This document shows positions 18,276 through 26,000 of a DNA stretch of 64,000 bases, piece by piece. The first letter of the stretch is position 1, and each line of letters begins with the position of its first letter. Below the pieces are notes generated by a model. The model saw nothing but the letters and a program-made list of their open reading frames with translations. It made no database searches and was not told the origin of the DNA. The position numbers and the translations under genes were made by a program. Origin of the DNA: Saccharomonospora marina XMU15 (GTDB lineage Bacteria > Actinomycetota > Actinomycetes > Mycobacteriales > Pseudonocardiaceae); the NCBI RefSeq assembly GCF_000244955.1, contig NZ_CM001439.1:186001-250000 (forward strand), read 5' to 3'.

Positions 18276-18851
18276 ATGCGTAACGTCAAGCTGTGGATGC
18301 AGGTTTCTCTCGACGGCTACATCGAGGGACCGAACGGCGAGTTCGACTGGCCTGCCTTCGATGAGGAGATGCAGACCTTCGCGGTGGAGCAGGCGGCGGA
18401 CATGGGTGGCTTCCTGTTCGGCAGGAAGGTCTACGAGGGGATGGTCGCGTACTGGCCGGACCCCACCCGCTTCGGCGAGGCTACGGAACTCGATCTGGAG
18501 TACTCGCGGATCTGGAGGCCGATGCCCAAGGTCGTCTTCTCCCGAACGTTGGAGCACGCCGACCACAACACCACCGTCGTTGCCGACAACATCGCCGAGG
18601 AGGTCGGCAAGCTCAGCGAGCAACCTGGCGGTGACCTCGTGCTGTTCGGAGGCGCCGAGATCGCCGCGACGTTCATCCGCCTCGGCCTCATCGACGAGTA
18701 CTGGCTGTTCGTGCACCCGGTCGTACTCGGAGGCGGCAAGCCGCTGTTCCCCGAACTCGCGCAGCGGCGCGACCTGCGCCTACTCGCCACCCGCACCTTC
18801 GGCTCGGGTGCCATACACCTGCGCTACTCGCCGAACTTGCCGGCCAGGTAA
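18276..18851 (+). CDS. Dihydrofolate reductase-family protein (RibD C-terminal domain)
   Basis: 191 aa single-domain reductase fold. It has VSLDGYIEGPNGEFDW at the N-terminus, FLFGRKVYEGM, KVVFSRTLE, LVLFGGAEIAATFIRLGLIDEYWLFVHPVVLGGGKPLFPE. This matches the YyaP/YwjB-type RibD_C proteins that bind NADPH; the substrate is unknown. A good GGAAGG site lies about 10 bp upstream. Its last 28 bp overlap the 3' end of the convergent TetR gene. Confidence 0.9.
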   Translation: MRNVKLWMQVSLDGYIEGPNGEFDWPAFDEEMQTFAVEQAADMGGFLFGRKVYEGMVAYWPDPTRFGEATELDLEYSRIWRPMPKVVFSRTLEHADHNTTVVADNIAEEVGKLSEQPGGDLVLFGGAEIAATFIRLGLIDEYWLFVHPVVLGGGKPLFPELAQRRDLRLLATRTFGSGAIHLRYSPNLPAR

Positions 18852-19462
18852 CCCTTGATGAGCGCCTTGGTCTCGGCGATCACGTCGGGGTCGCCCTGCG
18901 GGTCTGTCCGAAACGCCAGGTTGAGCAGCCCGTCAGCGGCCTCGACCGCGATGGAGATGGGAAGGATGAGCTCCTCCCGCTCGACCCCGACGTGCTCGAT
19001 GATCAGGTCGGCGAGGGAATCGGTGATGACCCTGTTGTTGGTGCGGCGGTCGTCGAGCAGCCGGACGTCCACCACATCACCGAAGTGCACCCGGGAGAAT
19101 CCGGGTACTTCGCGGTGCATCCGCAGGTAGATGTCGAGCAACGAGTCGACCACGTCCCACCAGTTCTTGGGATCGAGGGTGCTCAACCGCTCGTTGACGG
19201 CCGCGATGAACCGTTCGAGGTTTCGCTGTGTCAGTGCCTGCACCACGGCGCGCTTGTCGGGAAAGAACTGGTACAGCGAGCCCACCGCGACCCCCGCGCG
19301 TTTGGCGATGAGCGTGGTGGTCAGCGCCTCGTAACCGAGTTCCTGCAGCAGTTCGGCACTGGCGTCCAGCATTCGCTCGACACGCTGCGCGCTGCGTTGC
19401 TGGACGGGTCGCCGTCGTAACGGCGTCGTCTCGGTGGGCTTCACGGCCTGGTTCTCGGACAC
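18824..19462 (-). CDS. TetR-family transcriptional regulator
   Basis: 212 aa. The GTG at 19462 follows AAGGAG with a 6-bp gap. The N-terminal HTH is canonical: RVERMLDASAELLQELGYEALTT, IAKRAGVAVGSLYQFFPDKRAVVQAL. The C-terminal ligand domain is all-helical and of the type paired with lipid or drug ligands, but the ligand cannot be inferred. It is convergent with and overlapping the RibD-like gene, so its target is not necessarily that gene. The upstream gap (19463-19826) is the probable autoregulatory region. Confidence 0.92.
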   Translation of the reverse strand: MSENQAVKPTETTPLRRRPVQQRSAQRVERMLDASAELLQELGYEALTTTLIAKRAGVAVGSLYQFFPDKRAVVQALTQRNLERFIAAVNERLSTLDPKNWWDVVDSLLDIYLRMHREVPGFSRVHFGDVVDVRLLDDRRTNNRVITDSLADLIIEHVGVEREELILPISIAVEAADGLLNLAFRTDPQGDPDVIAETKALIKGYLAGKFGE

Positions 19463-19826
19463 GTCGCGCTCCTTGCTGTGCAGGTCAGCGACTTTATCGT
19501 GTCCGTTACCGCGATCACTTCCGAGTGAACGGTTACCGGAGGACGGCGTTCGCGGTGGGACCGCGGGCCGGTGCCGGTCGGGGGAGGGGAGTGCAACGGC
19601 ACCGGCCCGCGGAGTATCGGGGCCACCTCGGGCGGGGAACACCCTGGGTGTGTTGTGAAGTTGTCGGGCGATCGCGCGGCCGAACATAGCCGTGGAATAG
19701 TCCGCCCGCTAGGGGTTGGATCACAATTTTCTCGATTAATCGCCGGGGGAACCGGCGGCCGGACTCGTCACGCTCGGGGGTACGCACGAGCCGGCCGCCG
19801 GCGACCGGGGCGCCTCTGCCAGGCGG
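19463..19826. other. Intergenic region with two large inverted repeats
   Basis: No gene is seen. The region holds a perfect 15-bp inverted repeat (19561-19575 with 19598-19612, 22-nt loop) and a second stem of 11 bp extended by 5 bp across a bulge (19752-19762 with 19791-19801). The second lies 26 bp after the stop of the minus-strand hypothetical at 19827 and is a likely terminator for that pair. The first may terminate transcription or serve the TetR promoter. Confidence 0.6.
19752..19801 (-). terminator. Probable terminator hairpin of the small hypothetical pair
   Basis: Stem CCGGCGGCCGG/CCGGCCGCCGG extended by CTCGT/ACGAG. It lies just downstream of the gene at 19827-20270 on the minus strand. 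No T-run follows, as is common in high-GC actinobacteria. Confidence 0.5.
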
Positions 19827-20270
19827 CTATGCCCGTAAGCCGCCTGCAACGGCGTGTCGGGGAGCCGGTGGGGGAACCAGGGAGTGCCTACCGGTCTGCT
19901 CCGGCACCGGCCGGGTCCGGGCCGGGCTGGTGTTGCCGTCGTGTGTCGGGGACACGGCGGAGTGCCTGCGCGCCCTGCGGGTCTCCTGCTGGGGCGCGAG
20001 ACCACCGGCGACCAGGTGTTCGTGGGCAACCTGCCACACCGAGCAGGGAGCCTTGCACCTGTGCCACCGGGTCGAGCAGGTGGGGCAGTCGCCACGCTCG
20101 TCGGGTTCGTGGGCGGCCAGCATGGCGCGCCAGCCCGCGGTGAGGCGGGGTAACTCGGAGCGCGCGACGGAGATCAGTGCTGGTGCGTCAGCACGGTCCG
20201 CGAGGTCGGAGAGCATGTCGAGGCGCTCCCACACCGCGTTGCGCAGGACCTGCCCGAGGATCTGATCCAC
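19827..20270 (-). CDS. Hypothetical protein with a Cys-containing motif
   Basis: 147 aa, not recognised by family name. The first 90 residues look well conserved in style (MDQILGQVLRNAVWERLD) and contain CPTCSTRWHRCKAPCSVWQVAHEHL: a Cys-x2-Cys then Cys-x3-Cys plus His, suggesting a small metal site. After residue 90 the protein becomes low-complexity Arg/Pro-rich, so the C-terminal third may be poorly constrained. It starts 13 bp after the stop of the next gene upstream, so the two form an operon. Confidence 0.7.
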   Translation of the reverse strand: MDQILGQVLRNAVWERLDMLSDLADRADAPALISVARSELPRLTAGWRAMLAAHEPDERGDCPTCSTRWHRCKAPCSVWQVAHEHLVAGGLAPQQETRRARRHSAVSPTHDGNTSPARTRPVPEQTGRHSLVPPPAPRHAVAGGLRA

Positions 20271-20283
20271 CTTGAACTCACCG

Positions 20284-20619
20284 TCACCTTTCCGCCAGTT
20301 TGGCGGCTTCGTTGAGCGCGGCCCGCAGCTGGCCGAGTTGGCCTGCCGTGAGCCGTGCCGTCTCGCCGGGCGGGCCGACGAGCACCACCTCGCCCTCGTC
20401 CACGAACACCGTCACGCAGCGCTCGCGGCTGATCAGGTCGCCGCACTGCACCCGCCACACCACCTGGCCGCCCTCGTACCTGCGGCCGCTCGTGCCACGG
20501 GCGTCCACGGTCGGTGTCGACGAAAGTGACTGGCGCGGCTTTTCGCCCAGAGCGGGCCTACGGAAGGGTGCCGTGCCGGTCGCAGCACGTCCTGCTGTGA
20601 TCGAGTGCACGAACTCCAC
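20284..20619 (-). CDS. Hypothetical protein
   Basis: 111 aa, first gene of a two-gene unit. The GTG at 20619 has GGGAG 8 bp upstream; the upstream extension is Arg-rich and has no site. The N-terminal half is Ser/Thr/Arg-rich. The C-terminal 60 residues are a compact domain (VWRVQCGDLISRERCVTVFVDEG) ending in an amphipathic helix rich in Ala/Leu (LTAGQLGQLRAALNEAAKLAE). It is divergent from the XRE regulator, which may control it. The function is unknown. Confidence 0.7.
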   Translation of the reverse strand: MEFVHSITAGRAATGTAPFRRPALGEKPRQSLSSTPTVDARGTSGRRYEGGQVVWRVQCGDLISRERCVTVFVDEGEVVLVGPPGETARLTAGQLGQLRAALNEAAKLAER

Positions 20620-20835
20620 GTCTGTGTCTCCCGCTCTCCTTCGCCGACATCCGCGCCTTCGTGCGGTCGCCGGACCTGCCTGCCTGACTCCTGACGCGAT
20701 CCCCGCGGTTGCGGTCCGTGTTCGCCCGGCCACGGAGATCTGGAACTACATTGCGCCGAAAACAACTCCGATAGAAGCCTCGCCAGAGGTCATAGCGGCG
20801 ACCGGCTCCCGTTGACCGTTGAGCGGTCAGCCGAG

Positions 20836-20863
20836 TTCACCTCGGCCGATCAGTGCCCATAAT
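20836..20863 (+). promoter_or_regulatory. Candidate promoter of the XRE/TPR regulator
   Basis: TTCACC (20836-20841), a 16-bp spacer and CATAAT (20858-20863) form a plausible vegetative promoter 75 bp before the ATG at 20938. It is preceded by a small inverted repeat, GACCG-TTGAG-CGGTC. It lies in the 318-bp gap to the divergent hypothetical gene. Confidence 0.45.
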
Positions 20864-20937
20864 CGAGCCTTCGCGCGGTTCAATAGGTGTTGCTTACGCT
20901 GCACACCGACGCCCGACGGGACTGTGGAGGGGCGCGC

Positions 20938-22305
20938 ATGGACGCCAACGACGCGAAGCAGAGCCGCATCAAGTCCGAGGTATGGGAAACCGCGGAGATG
21001 CGCGACGCTCTCGCGAGCCGCAACATCAGCGAGGTTTACCGACAGCTGCGCAAACACGGTGTGTCGCAGCGCCAGATCGCTGCCATGACCGGCCAGTCAC
21101 AGTCCGAGGTGTCGGAGATCCTGAAGGGTCGCCAAGTGATGGCCTACGACGTGCTTTCGCGGATCTCCGAAGGCCTCGGTATCCCCCGCGGGTACATGGG
21201 CCTCGCCTACGACGAGGCCACGGAGATCCAGGTCGTCGGCGCCGCCGACGAGCAGCAAGCTGAGGAGGACGAGTCCGTGAAACGGCGGAAGTTCCTCGCG
21301 CACGCAGCCCAGGTGACGATGGGGGCCGCGGTCTTCGGGCCCGCCTCGGACGCGTGGGCGGCGAGTCCGGCAAGGACACCCGCACCAGGGCGGATCGGGA
21401 TGACCGACGTTCGCCAGGTGGAGGCGGCGACGAGAGCACTACGCGCGCTCGACTACCAGTACGGCGGTGGGTTCTGCCGGGACGCTGTGGTCGCCCAGTT
21501 GTCCTGGGGGCAGCAGATGCTCCAGGCGAGCGGGACCGAGGGCGTGAAGTCCAGGCTGTACGTCGCGCTCGCCGACCTGCACAGCCTCGCCGGATGGACA
21601 TCGTTCGACATCGGGCTGATCGACTCCGCCCGCGGGCACTTCGCCAACGCCCTCGATCTGGCCAAACAGGGCGAGAACCACCCACTCGTCGCCAACGTGC
21701 TCTACCGCATGGGGCGGGTCTACCTGCACCAGGAGGCCCCCAACGATGCGCTGAAACTGTTCCAACTCGGTCAGATCGCGGCACAGGAGTCCGGTTCGGA
21801 ACTCGCGGTCGCCGTGCTGTGTGCCAACGAGGCGTGGGCCTACGCGATGATGGGCAACGCCGAGCAGGCCATCAAACTGCTCGGCAGGACAAGGGACGAG
21901 TTCGCGCGCGCGGATCTGGCCAATGCCGAGTCCTGGGTGCGCTTCTTCAACGAGACCGACGTCTACGCCATGATCGGCACGGTTCACACCGCGCTGGCGC
22001 AGCAGGCGGACGTGTCACACACCAAGTACGCGATCCCGGCGCTGGCGAAGGCCACCGATGCCTACGGCGACGACATGGCCCGTAGCAAGACGTTCAGCTT
22101 GAGCATGCTCGCGACCAACCACCTGCTCGAGGGCGACATCGACCACGGCGCGAAGGTCGGGGGCAAGGCGCTGGACTGCGCGGAAGGGTTGAAGTCAAAG
22201 CGTGTCGAGCAGCGGATGCGCCCACTGAAGGAGGAAGCACAACGGCGCAGCAACAACCCCGACGCGCGCGATCTCGTCGAGCGGATGTCGACGTTCTTCT
22301 CCTGA
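20938..22305 (+). CDS. XRE-family HTH regulator with C-terminal TPR region
   Basis: 455 aa. The ATG at 20938 follows GGAGG by 7 bp. The HTH is at about 35-80 (GVSQRQIAAMTGQSQSEVSEILKGRQVMAYDVLSRISEGL, read in two parts). The C-terminal half contains helical repeats of TPR type (ALDLAKQGENHPLVANVLYRMG, APNDALKLFQLGQIAAQESG), as in peptide- or ligand-sensing regulators of actinobacteria. Between them, at about 115-140, lies KRRKFLAHAAQVTMGAAVFG followed by small residues and SDAWAA, which reads like an internal Tat-type signal. Its target is unknown, and it may be autoregulated with the divergent gene. Confidence 0.87.
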   Translation: MDANDAKQSRIKSEVWETAEMRDALASRNISEVYRQLRKHGVSQRQIAAMTGQSQSEVSEILKGRQVMAYDVLSRISEGLGIPRGYMGLAYDEATEIQVVGAADEQQAEEDESVKRRKFLAHAAQVTMGAAVFGPASDAWAASPARTPAPGRIGMTDVRQVEAATRALRALDYQYGGGFCRDAVVAQLSWGQQMLQASGTEGVKSRLYVALADLHSLAGWTSFDIGLIDSARGHFANALDLAKQGENHPLVANVLYRMGRVYLHQEAPNDALKLFQLGQIAAQESGSELAVAVLCANEAWAYAMMGNAEQAIKLLGRTRDEFARADLANAESWVRFFNETDVYAMIGTVHTALAQQADVSHTKYAIPALAKATDAYGDDMARSKTFSLSMLATNHLLEGDIDHGAKVGGKALDCAEGLKSKRVEQRMRPLKEEAQRRSNNPDARDLVERMSTFFS

Positions 22306-22337
22306 ACGCCGGGGTTCACCGCGAAGGTGCCGCGTTC

Positions 22338-23225
22338 TTGGACGGCCGGTTCACCAGGCAGAAGCTGGATGCCGTGCTGGCGCGGGTCTGTGCACTGCTC
22401 GGCCTCGAGGCAGCCAACGCCACCCTGCTGCGATTCACCAACAACGCGGTGTACTCGCTGGCAAACGACCCGGTGGTGGTGCGCATCGTCGGTTCGCGTG
22501 CGCTGGCGCACAGGGCTCACAAGGTGGTGCAGGTCGCGCGGCACTTCGAGCGCCACGGCGTCGCGGCCATCCGGCTGTTCGGCGACCTGCCACAGCCGCT
22601 GCTGATCGGTGAGAACGTGGTGACCGTCTGGCACCGGGTCGAGGAAACCGGCAGGCGGGCGACGTCGGCCGAGTTGGCGCGGTTGTTGCGTGAGGTCCAC
22701 GCGCTGCCGCCGCCCGAGGGCATCGACGACTGGGCACCGCTGGCCGACGTGCGTGCGCGCGTGTCCGACGCCGAGGAGTTGGACACCGCCGACCGGCGGT
22801 TCCTGCTTCGACGCTGCGCCGAGGTGGAGCAGCGCCTGCTGGAGTTGCAGTTCCCGCTGCCGAGGGGCTTCGTACACGGCGACGCCCATCCGGGCAACGT
22901 GATCGTCGGCGCTGACGGCCCTGTGCTGTGCGACTTCGACTCCTCCTGCATCGGGCCGCCGGAGTGGGACCTCACCCCGCTCGCGGTTGGTAGGGAGCGC
23001 TTCGGTGACCCCGACGCCTGGTACCGCGACCTCGCGCGTACCTACGGCTTCGATGTGACCGAGTGGGAGGGCTTCCCCGTGCTGCGTGCGGCGAGGGAAC
23101 TCAAGCTCACGACGAGCGTGCTGCCCATCGTGCGCAGCCACCCGACGGTGCGGCACGAACTGCGGCGGCGGCTGGAGGATCTGCGGTCGGGCAGCACGCA
23201 CACCCGGTGGGTTCGGTACCGCTGA
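22338..23225 (+). CDS. Aminoglycoside phosphotransferase (APH)-fold kinase
   Basis: 295 aa small-molecule kinase. It has the catalytic Brenner motif FVHGDAHPGNVIVG and the metal-binding LCDFDSSCIGPPEWDL. An N-terminal lobe contains FTNNAVYSLANDPVVVRIV with the usual ATP-side beta-strands. The start is a TTG at 22338 with GAAGGT 9 bp upstream, 32 bp after the regulator stop, so the two probably form an operon. Many APH-fold proteins phosphorylate sugars, choline or other metabolites; antibiotic resistance should not be assumed. Confidence 0.88.
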   Translation: MDGRFTRQKLDAVLARVCALLGLEAANATLLRFTNNAVYSLANDPVVVRIVGSRALAHRAHKVVQVARHFERHGVAAIRLFGDLPQPLLIGENVVTVWHRVEETGRRATSAELARLLREVHALPPPEGIDDWAPLADVRARVSDAEELDTADRRFLLRRCAEVEQRLLELQFPLPRGFVHGDAHPGNVIVGADGPVLCDFDSSCIGPPEWDLTPLAVGRERFGDPDAWYRDLARTYGFDVTEWEGFPVLRAARELKLTTSVLPIVRSHPTVRHELRRRLEDLRSGSTHTRWVRYR

Positions 23226-23374
23226 AACGGTTCGTTCGCCCCTCATTCAGCGACCAGATGTGACCGCTCGCCGTTTTCGCCGGGTCGCGCGTCGAGACCT
23301 CCCGGTTTCGGCTCAACCGATCACTCGAACGGTGGATGGCAGGTCGGCTCTTGGGGCGGTAGAGAGTTCCGCTC

Positions 23375-23641
23375 GTGCAGGAGATGCCCGGTTACGCGTT
23401 CATGTACATATCGCACGCTTCGGGTATGTCCAGCCTGGGGAAACTCGTCCGACGTCGGGTTTTGGCAGCAATCGACGCCCTCGGCGAGGAGCCCCGGCCA
23501 CCGGGATGCAGGAAGCTCATCGGCGCTGATGCGTGGCATATACGTGCCGCGAAGGACTGGCGCATCGTTTACGTGATCCAAGATCACGTGTTGCTGGTGA
23601 CTGTTGTCGATGCCGGTCACCGCCGCAAGATCTACCAGTGA
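23375..23641 (+). CDS. RelE/ParE-family toxin without visible antitoxin
   Basis: 88 aa from the GTG at 23375 (ATG at 23384 is an alternative). The RelE fold is recognisable: VRRRVLAAIDALGEEPRPPGCRKL, HIRAAKDWRIVYVIQDHVLLVTVVDAGHRRKIY. The usual basic and Tyr residues at the RNase surface positions (Arg in HIR, Arg in WRIVY, Arg after GH, Tyr near the end) are present, but the N-terminus (AFMYISHASG) is unusual. No RHH, Phd or HTH antitoxin ORF lies in the 150 bp upstream or next to it; the neighbours are an APH kinase and a CopD gene. It is either an orphan toxin or a remnant. Confidence 0.82.
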   Translation: MQEMPGYAFMYISHASGMSSLGKLVRRRVLAAIDALGEEPRPPGCRKLIGADAWHIRAAKDWRIVYVIQDHVLLVTVVDAGHRRKIYQ

Positions 23642-23660
23642 GGTGCCGCGCCGACCGGGC

Positions 23661-24683
23661 TCAGGCGACCGGTGTGCGGGTGAGTACCACGGCGAAGCCC
23701 AGTGCGACTCCCATCACGGTCAGCTCCAGCGTCACCCACAGTGCCAGCGCTGTGCGCTCGTGTCGCACGATGCTCGGCAGCAGCTTGAGCCGCACATAGC
23801 CACCGAGCGCGGCGATGGTGCCTGCCGCGACGACCTTGAGCAGCACGAGGATGCCGTACGGCGTGGTGAACAGCGCCGACCACAGGTTCGTGTCAGGGGC
23901 CAGTGCGAGCTGGACCACGCCGTTGAAGACGCCGGTACCCGCCGTGATGAGCAGGCACAACGTGGCCAGCCGGGAGAAGCGGGGCAACGCGTGGGCGAGC
24001 AGCACGCGGTTGGCGGGCAGCAGTGCCGCCGTCGCGCCGAGCCCGCCTACCCAGGTGATCGCGGCGAGCACGTGCAGTTCCAGCGAGATCAGCGTGTAGT
24101 CGTGCAGGCTCCAGTCCGAGGAGTGTCCGGTCACCGGTAGGGCGAGCAGCGCGAACAGGCCCAGTCCGACCCTGACCTCAGGGGGCACCCGTTCTCCCCT
24201 GCGCACGGCCAGTATCCCGACGCCCACCTGTACCAGCGCGAACGCGGCGACGATCAGCAGTGCCTTGCCCGCGGCGACCGCGCCCGCGTACCCGGCGATG
24301 TCGCCGATCGAGACCGCGGTGTCGGTTGGCCGGTACTCCGCCGTACGCAGCACCAGCGTCACCAACGCGGCCAATGCCCACAGCAGTGCCGCCGCGACCG
24401 CGGCGGGGCGCGCGACGGTGAGGACGGGTTCGGTGATCCTCGGCCGGTCGTAGCCGACGAGTACCGAAAGCAGCCCCAACCCCACCGTCGCCGCCGCCGC
24501 GACGTTGAGCAGCACCCGTGCGACGGGCAGGCCGACCGAGACCACCTCCGACACGTTCGCCACACCGCTGACCGGCGCGGTGGCGGTGAGCGCGACGCCG
24601 ACGAGCACACCGGCAACAGCCCCGGTGAGCACGCTCAGCAGCGGCGCCAACCGAGTCGAGGCGGTGGTCTCGGTCGTGGCCAC
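23661..24683 (-). CDS. copD: CopD-family copper-import membrane protein
   Basis: 340 aa with about eight hydrophobic helices. It shows the CopD domain feature ELHVLAAITWVGGLGATAALLP with His in a helix, and a second His/Asp-bearing loop (GHSSDWSLHDYTLI). The start is GTG at 24683; the TTG/GTG-like codons before it overlap the copC stop. The protein partners CopC in moving copper across the membrane. It is the last gene of the copper operon. Confidence 0.88.
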   Translation of the reverse strand: MATTETTASTRLAPLLSVLTGAVAGVLVGVALTATAPVSGVANVSEVVSVGLPVARVLLNVAAAATVGLGLLSVLVGYDRPRITEPVLTVARPAAVAAALLWALAALVTLVLRTAEYRPTDTAVSIGDIAGYAGAVAAGKALLIVAAFALVQVGVGILAVRRGERVPPEVRVGLGLFALLALPVTGHSSDWSLHDYTLISLELHVLAAITWVGGLGATAALLPANRVLLAHALPRFSRLATLCLLITAGTGVFNGVVQLALAPDTNLWSALFTTPYGILVLLKVVAAGTIAALGGYVRLKLLPSIVRHERTALALWVTLELTVMGVALGFAVVLTRTPVA

Positions 24684-24685
24684 GG

Positions 24686-25270
24686 CTACTCGCCCGAGGA
24701 CTTGCCCATGCGCAGGGCGACGGTCAGCCCGGCGCCGAGCAGCACCACGGCACCGACGATCCACACCCACACCGGAATGCCGGAGTCCTCGGCGGGTTCG
24801 CGCTGCCGAACGGTGGCGGTCGCCTTCGGCGCGTCCTGCCCGGTCGGTCCCGCTGCCACCGAACTCCCGGGGGGCGCTGAGGAGGCGGCGGAGCCTGGCG
24901 CTGTCAACGTGAACCGGATCTCCTCGGAGACCGGGTGCCCGTCGGCCGACAGGATCCGGAACCCGATGATGTACTCACCCTCGGGCCGCAGCGGTCGAAG
25001 CGGCGCGGTGACGATGTTTCGGTCCACCCGCACCTCACCGGTTGCCCACTGCTCACCATCGGGCCCGGTGACCGCGACCTGGTTGACGTCGGCGTCCTGC
25101 ACCGGCTGGTCGAAGGTGAGCGTCACGGCCGCCGGAGCGGTGTCGAGCCGGTCGCCGTCGGCGGGGTCGGAGGACACGAGCGCGTTGTGCGCGGCGGCCT
25201 GCCCGGCGATGCCGAGCAGTGTCAACGCCGCCACCCAGAGCACCAGTACTACGTTGCGTGCCGTTTTCAT
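24686..25270 (-). CDS. copC: CopC-domain periplasmic/extracellular copper-binding protein
   Basis: 194 aa. Signal peptide (about 1-27, AAA) leaves mature HNALVSSDPADGDRL: the N-terminal His is the Cu(II) ligand in the CopC family. A beta-sandwich domain follows (VTLTFDQPVQDADVNQVAV, then SADGHPVSEEIRF with the second His). A Ser/Ala/Pro linker leads to one C-terminal membrane helix (PVWVWIVGAVVLLGAGLTV), so it is membrane-tethered. It overlaps the ycnI stop by 4 bp and sits 2 bp before copD. Confidence 0.92.
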   Translation of the reverse strand: MKTARNVVLVLWVAALTLLGIAGQAAAHNALVSSDPADGDRLDTAPAAVTLTFDQPVQDADVNQVAVTGPDGEQWATGEVRVDRNIVTAPLRPLRPEGEYIIGFRILSADGHPVSEEIRFTLTAPGSAASSAPPGSSVAAGPTGQDAPKATATVRQREPAEDSGIPVWVWIVGAVVLLGAGLTVALRMGKSSGE

Positions 25271-25953
25271 TTCGCCACCTGCTTGCGTGCCCGAAGCGCC
25301 GCACCCGTGCCGACGCCCAGCCCCAGTGCGCCGACGGCAAGCCCGGCGCCGCCGAGCCAGCGCGCGGTGTCGTCGCCGGTCGAGGCCTCGCTGTCGGTGG
25401 CGGAGCCGTGTTGTGGCGCGCCGTGGCCTGCGCCGGAGGGCTCGGCCAGCGCGACGACGGGAGCCGGGTGCTCCGGCTCCTCACCCCCGGCCGACGGTGG
25501 CTGTGACCAGTCGACCACCGAGTTGTCGGAGTAGGTCTGCTTCGAGGGCAGTACGAGCTGGTCCACGTCCTCGGGCAGCGGGCCCGCCGTGAACTCGAAC
25601 TCCTGGTAGGAGGTGGTGCCCGCGGGGATCTCGCTTCCGGGCCGCGCGGTCCAGGTGACCTTGCTGACGATGTCGCTCTTGGCGATCTCGACAGTCCAGC
25701 CCGGCACCGGTTTGGTGCGCACCGAACTGATCGCGTACTCGGCCGGGAAGGTCACCTCCACCTTGGTTGTTCCCGCGGCCTGTTCCTCGTTGGGCACCCG
25801 CAGTACGACGGCGCCGTAGCCGCCCTTCTCGGGTTGGTCGCCGTAGACGTTGGCCGTGACGTGCGCGGCGGCGGGTGAGGCGGTGGCCAGTCCTATCGCG
25901 CCCGCCGTGGCCGCGAGCGCGCTCGCGCGCAGCAAGAATCGATTTGTCGACAT
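25267..25953 (-). CDS. YcnI-like DUF1775 copper-binding protein
   Basis: 228 aa. Signal peptide (about 1-30) leaves HVTANVYGDQPEKGGYGAV, and the N-terminal His of the mature protein is the copper ligand in characterised YcnI. The DUF1775 domain continues to about 160. The C-terminus carries a His-containing linker (GHGAPQHG), a membrane helix (LGGAGLAVGALGLGVGTGAAL) and a basic RARKQ tail. The ATG at 25953 follows AGGAG by 11 bp. It is translationally coupled to copC. Confidence 0.92.
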   Translation of the reverse strand: MSTNRFLLRASALAATAGAIGLATASPAAAHVTANVYGDQPEKGGYGAVVLRVPNEEQAAGTTKVEVTFPAEYAISSVRTKPVPGWTVEIAKSDIVSKVTWTARPGSEIPAGTTSYQEFEFTAGPLPEDVDQLVLPSKQTYSDNSVVDWSQPPSAGGEEPEHPAPVVALAEPSGAGHGAPQHGSATDSEASTGDDTARWLGGAGLAVGALGLGVGTGAALRARKQVAK

Positions 25954-26000
25954 CAGAGATTGCGCTCCTGAACTCGGTGGCGAGTGGGTTCCGACTCGGT

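Noticed and set aside
22338-23225. APH-fold gene considered as an antibiotic-resistance gene
   Set aside because: The fold is shared by many metabolic kinases and no resistance context is present.
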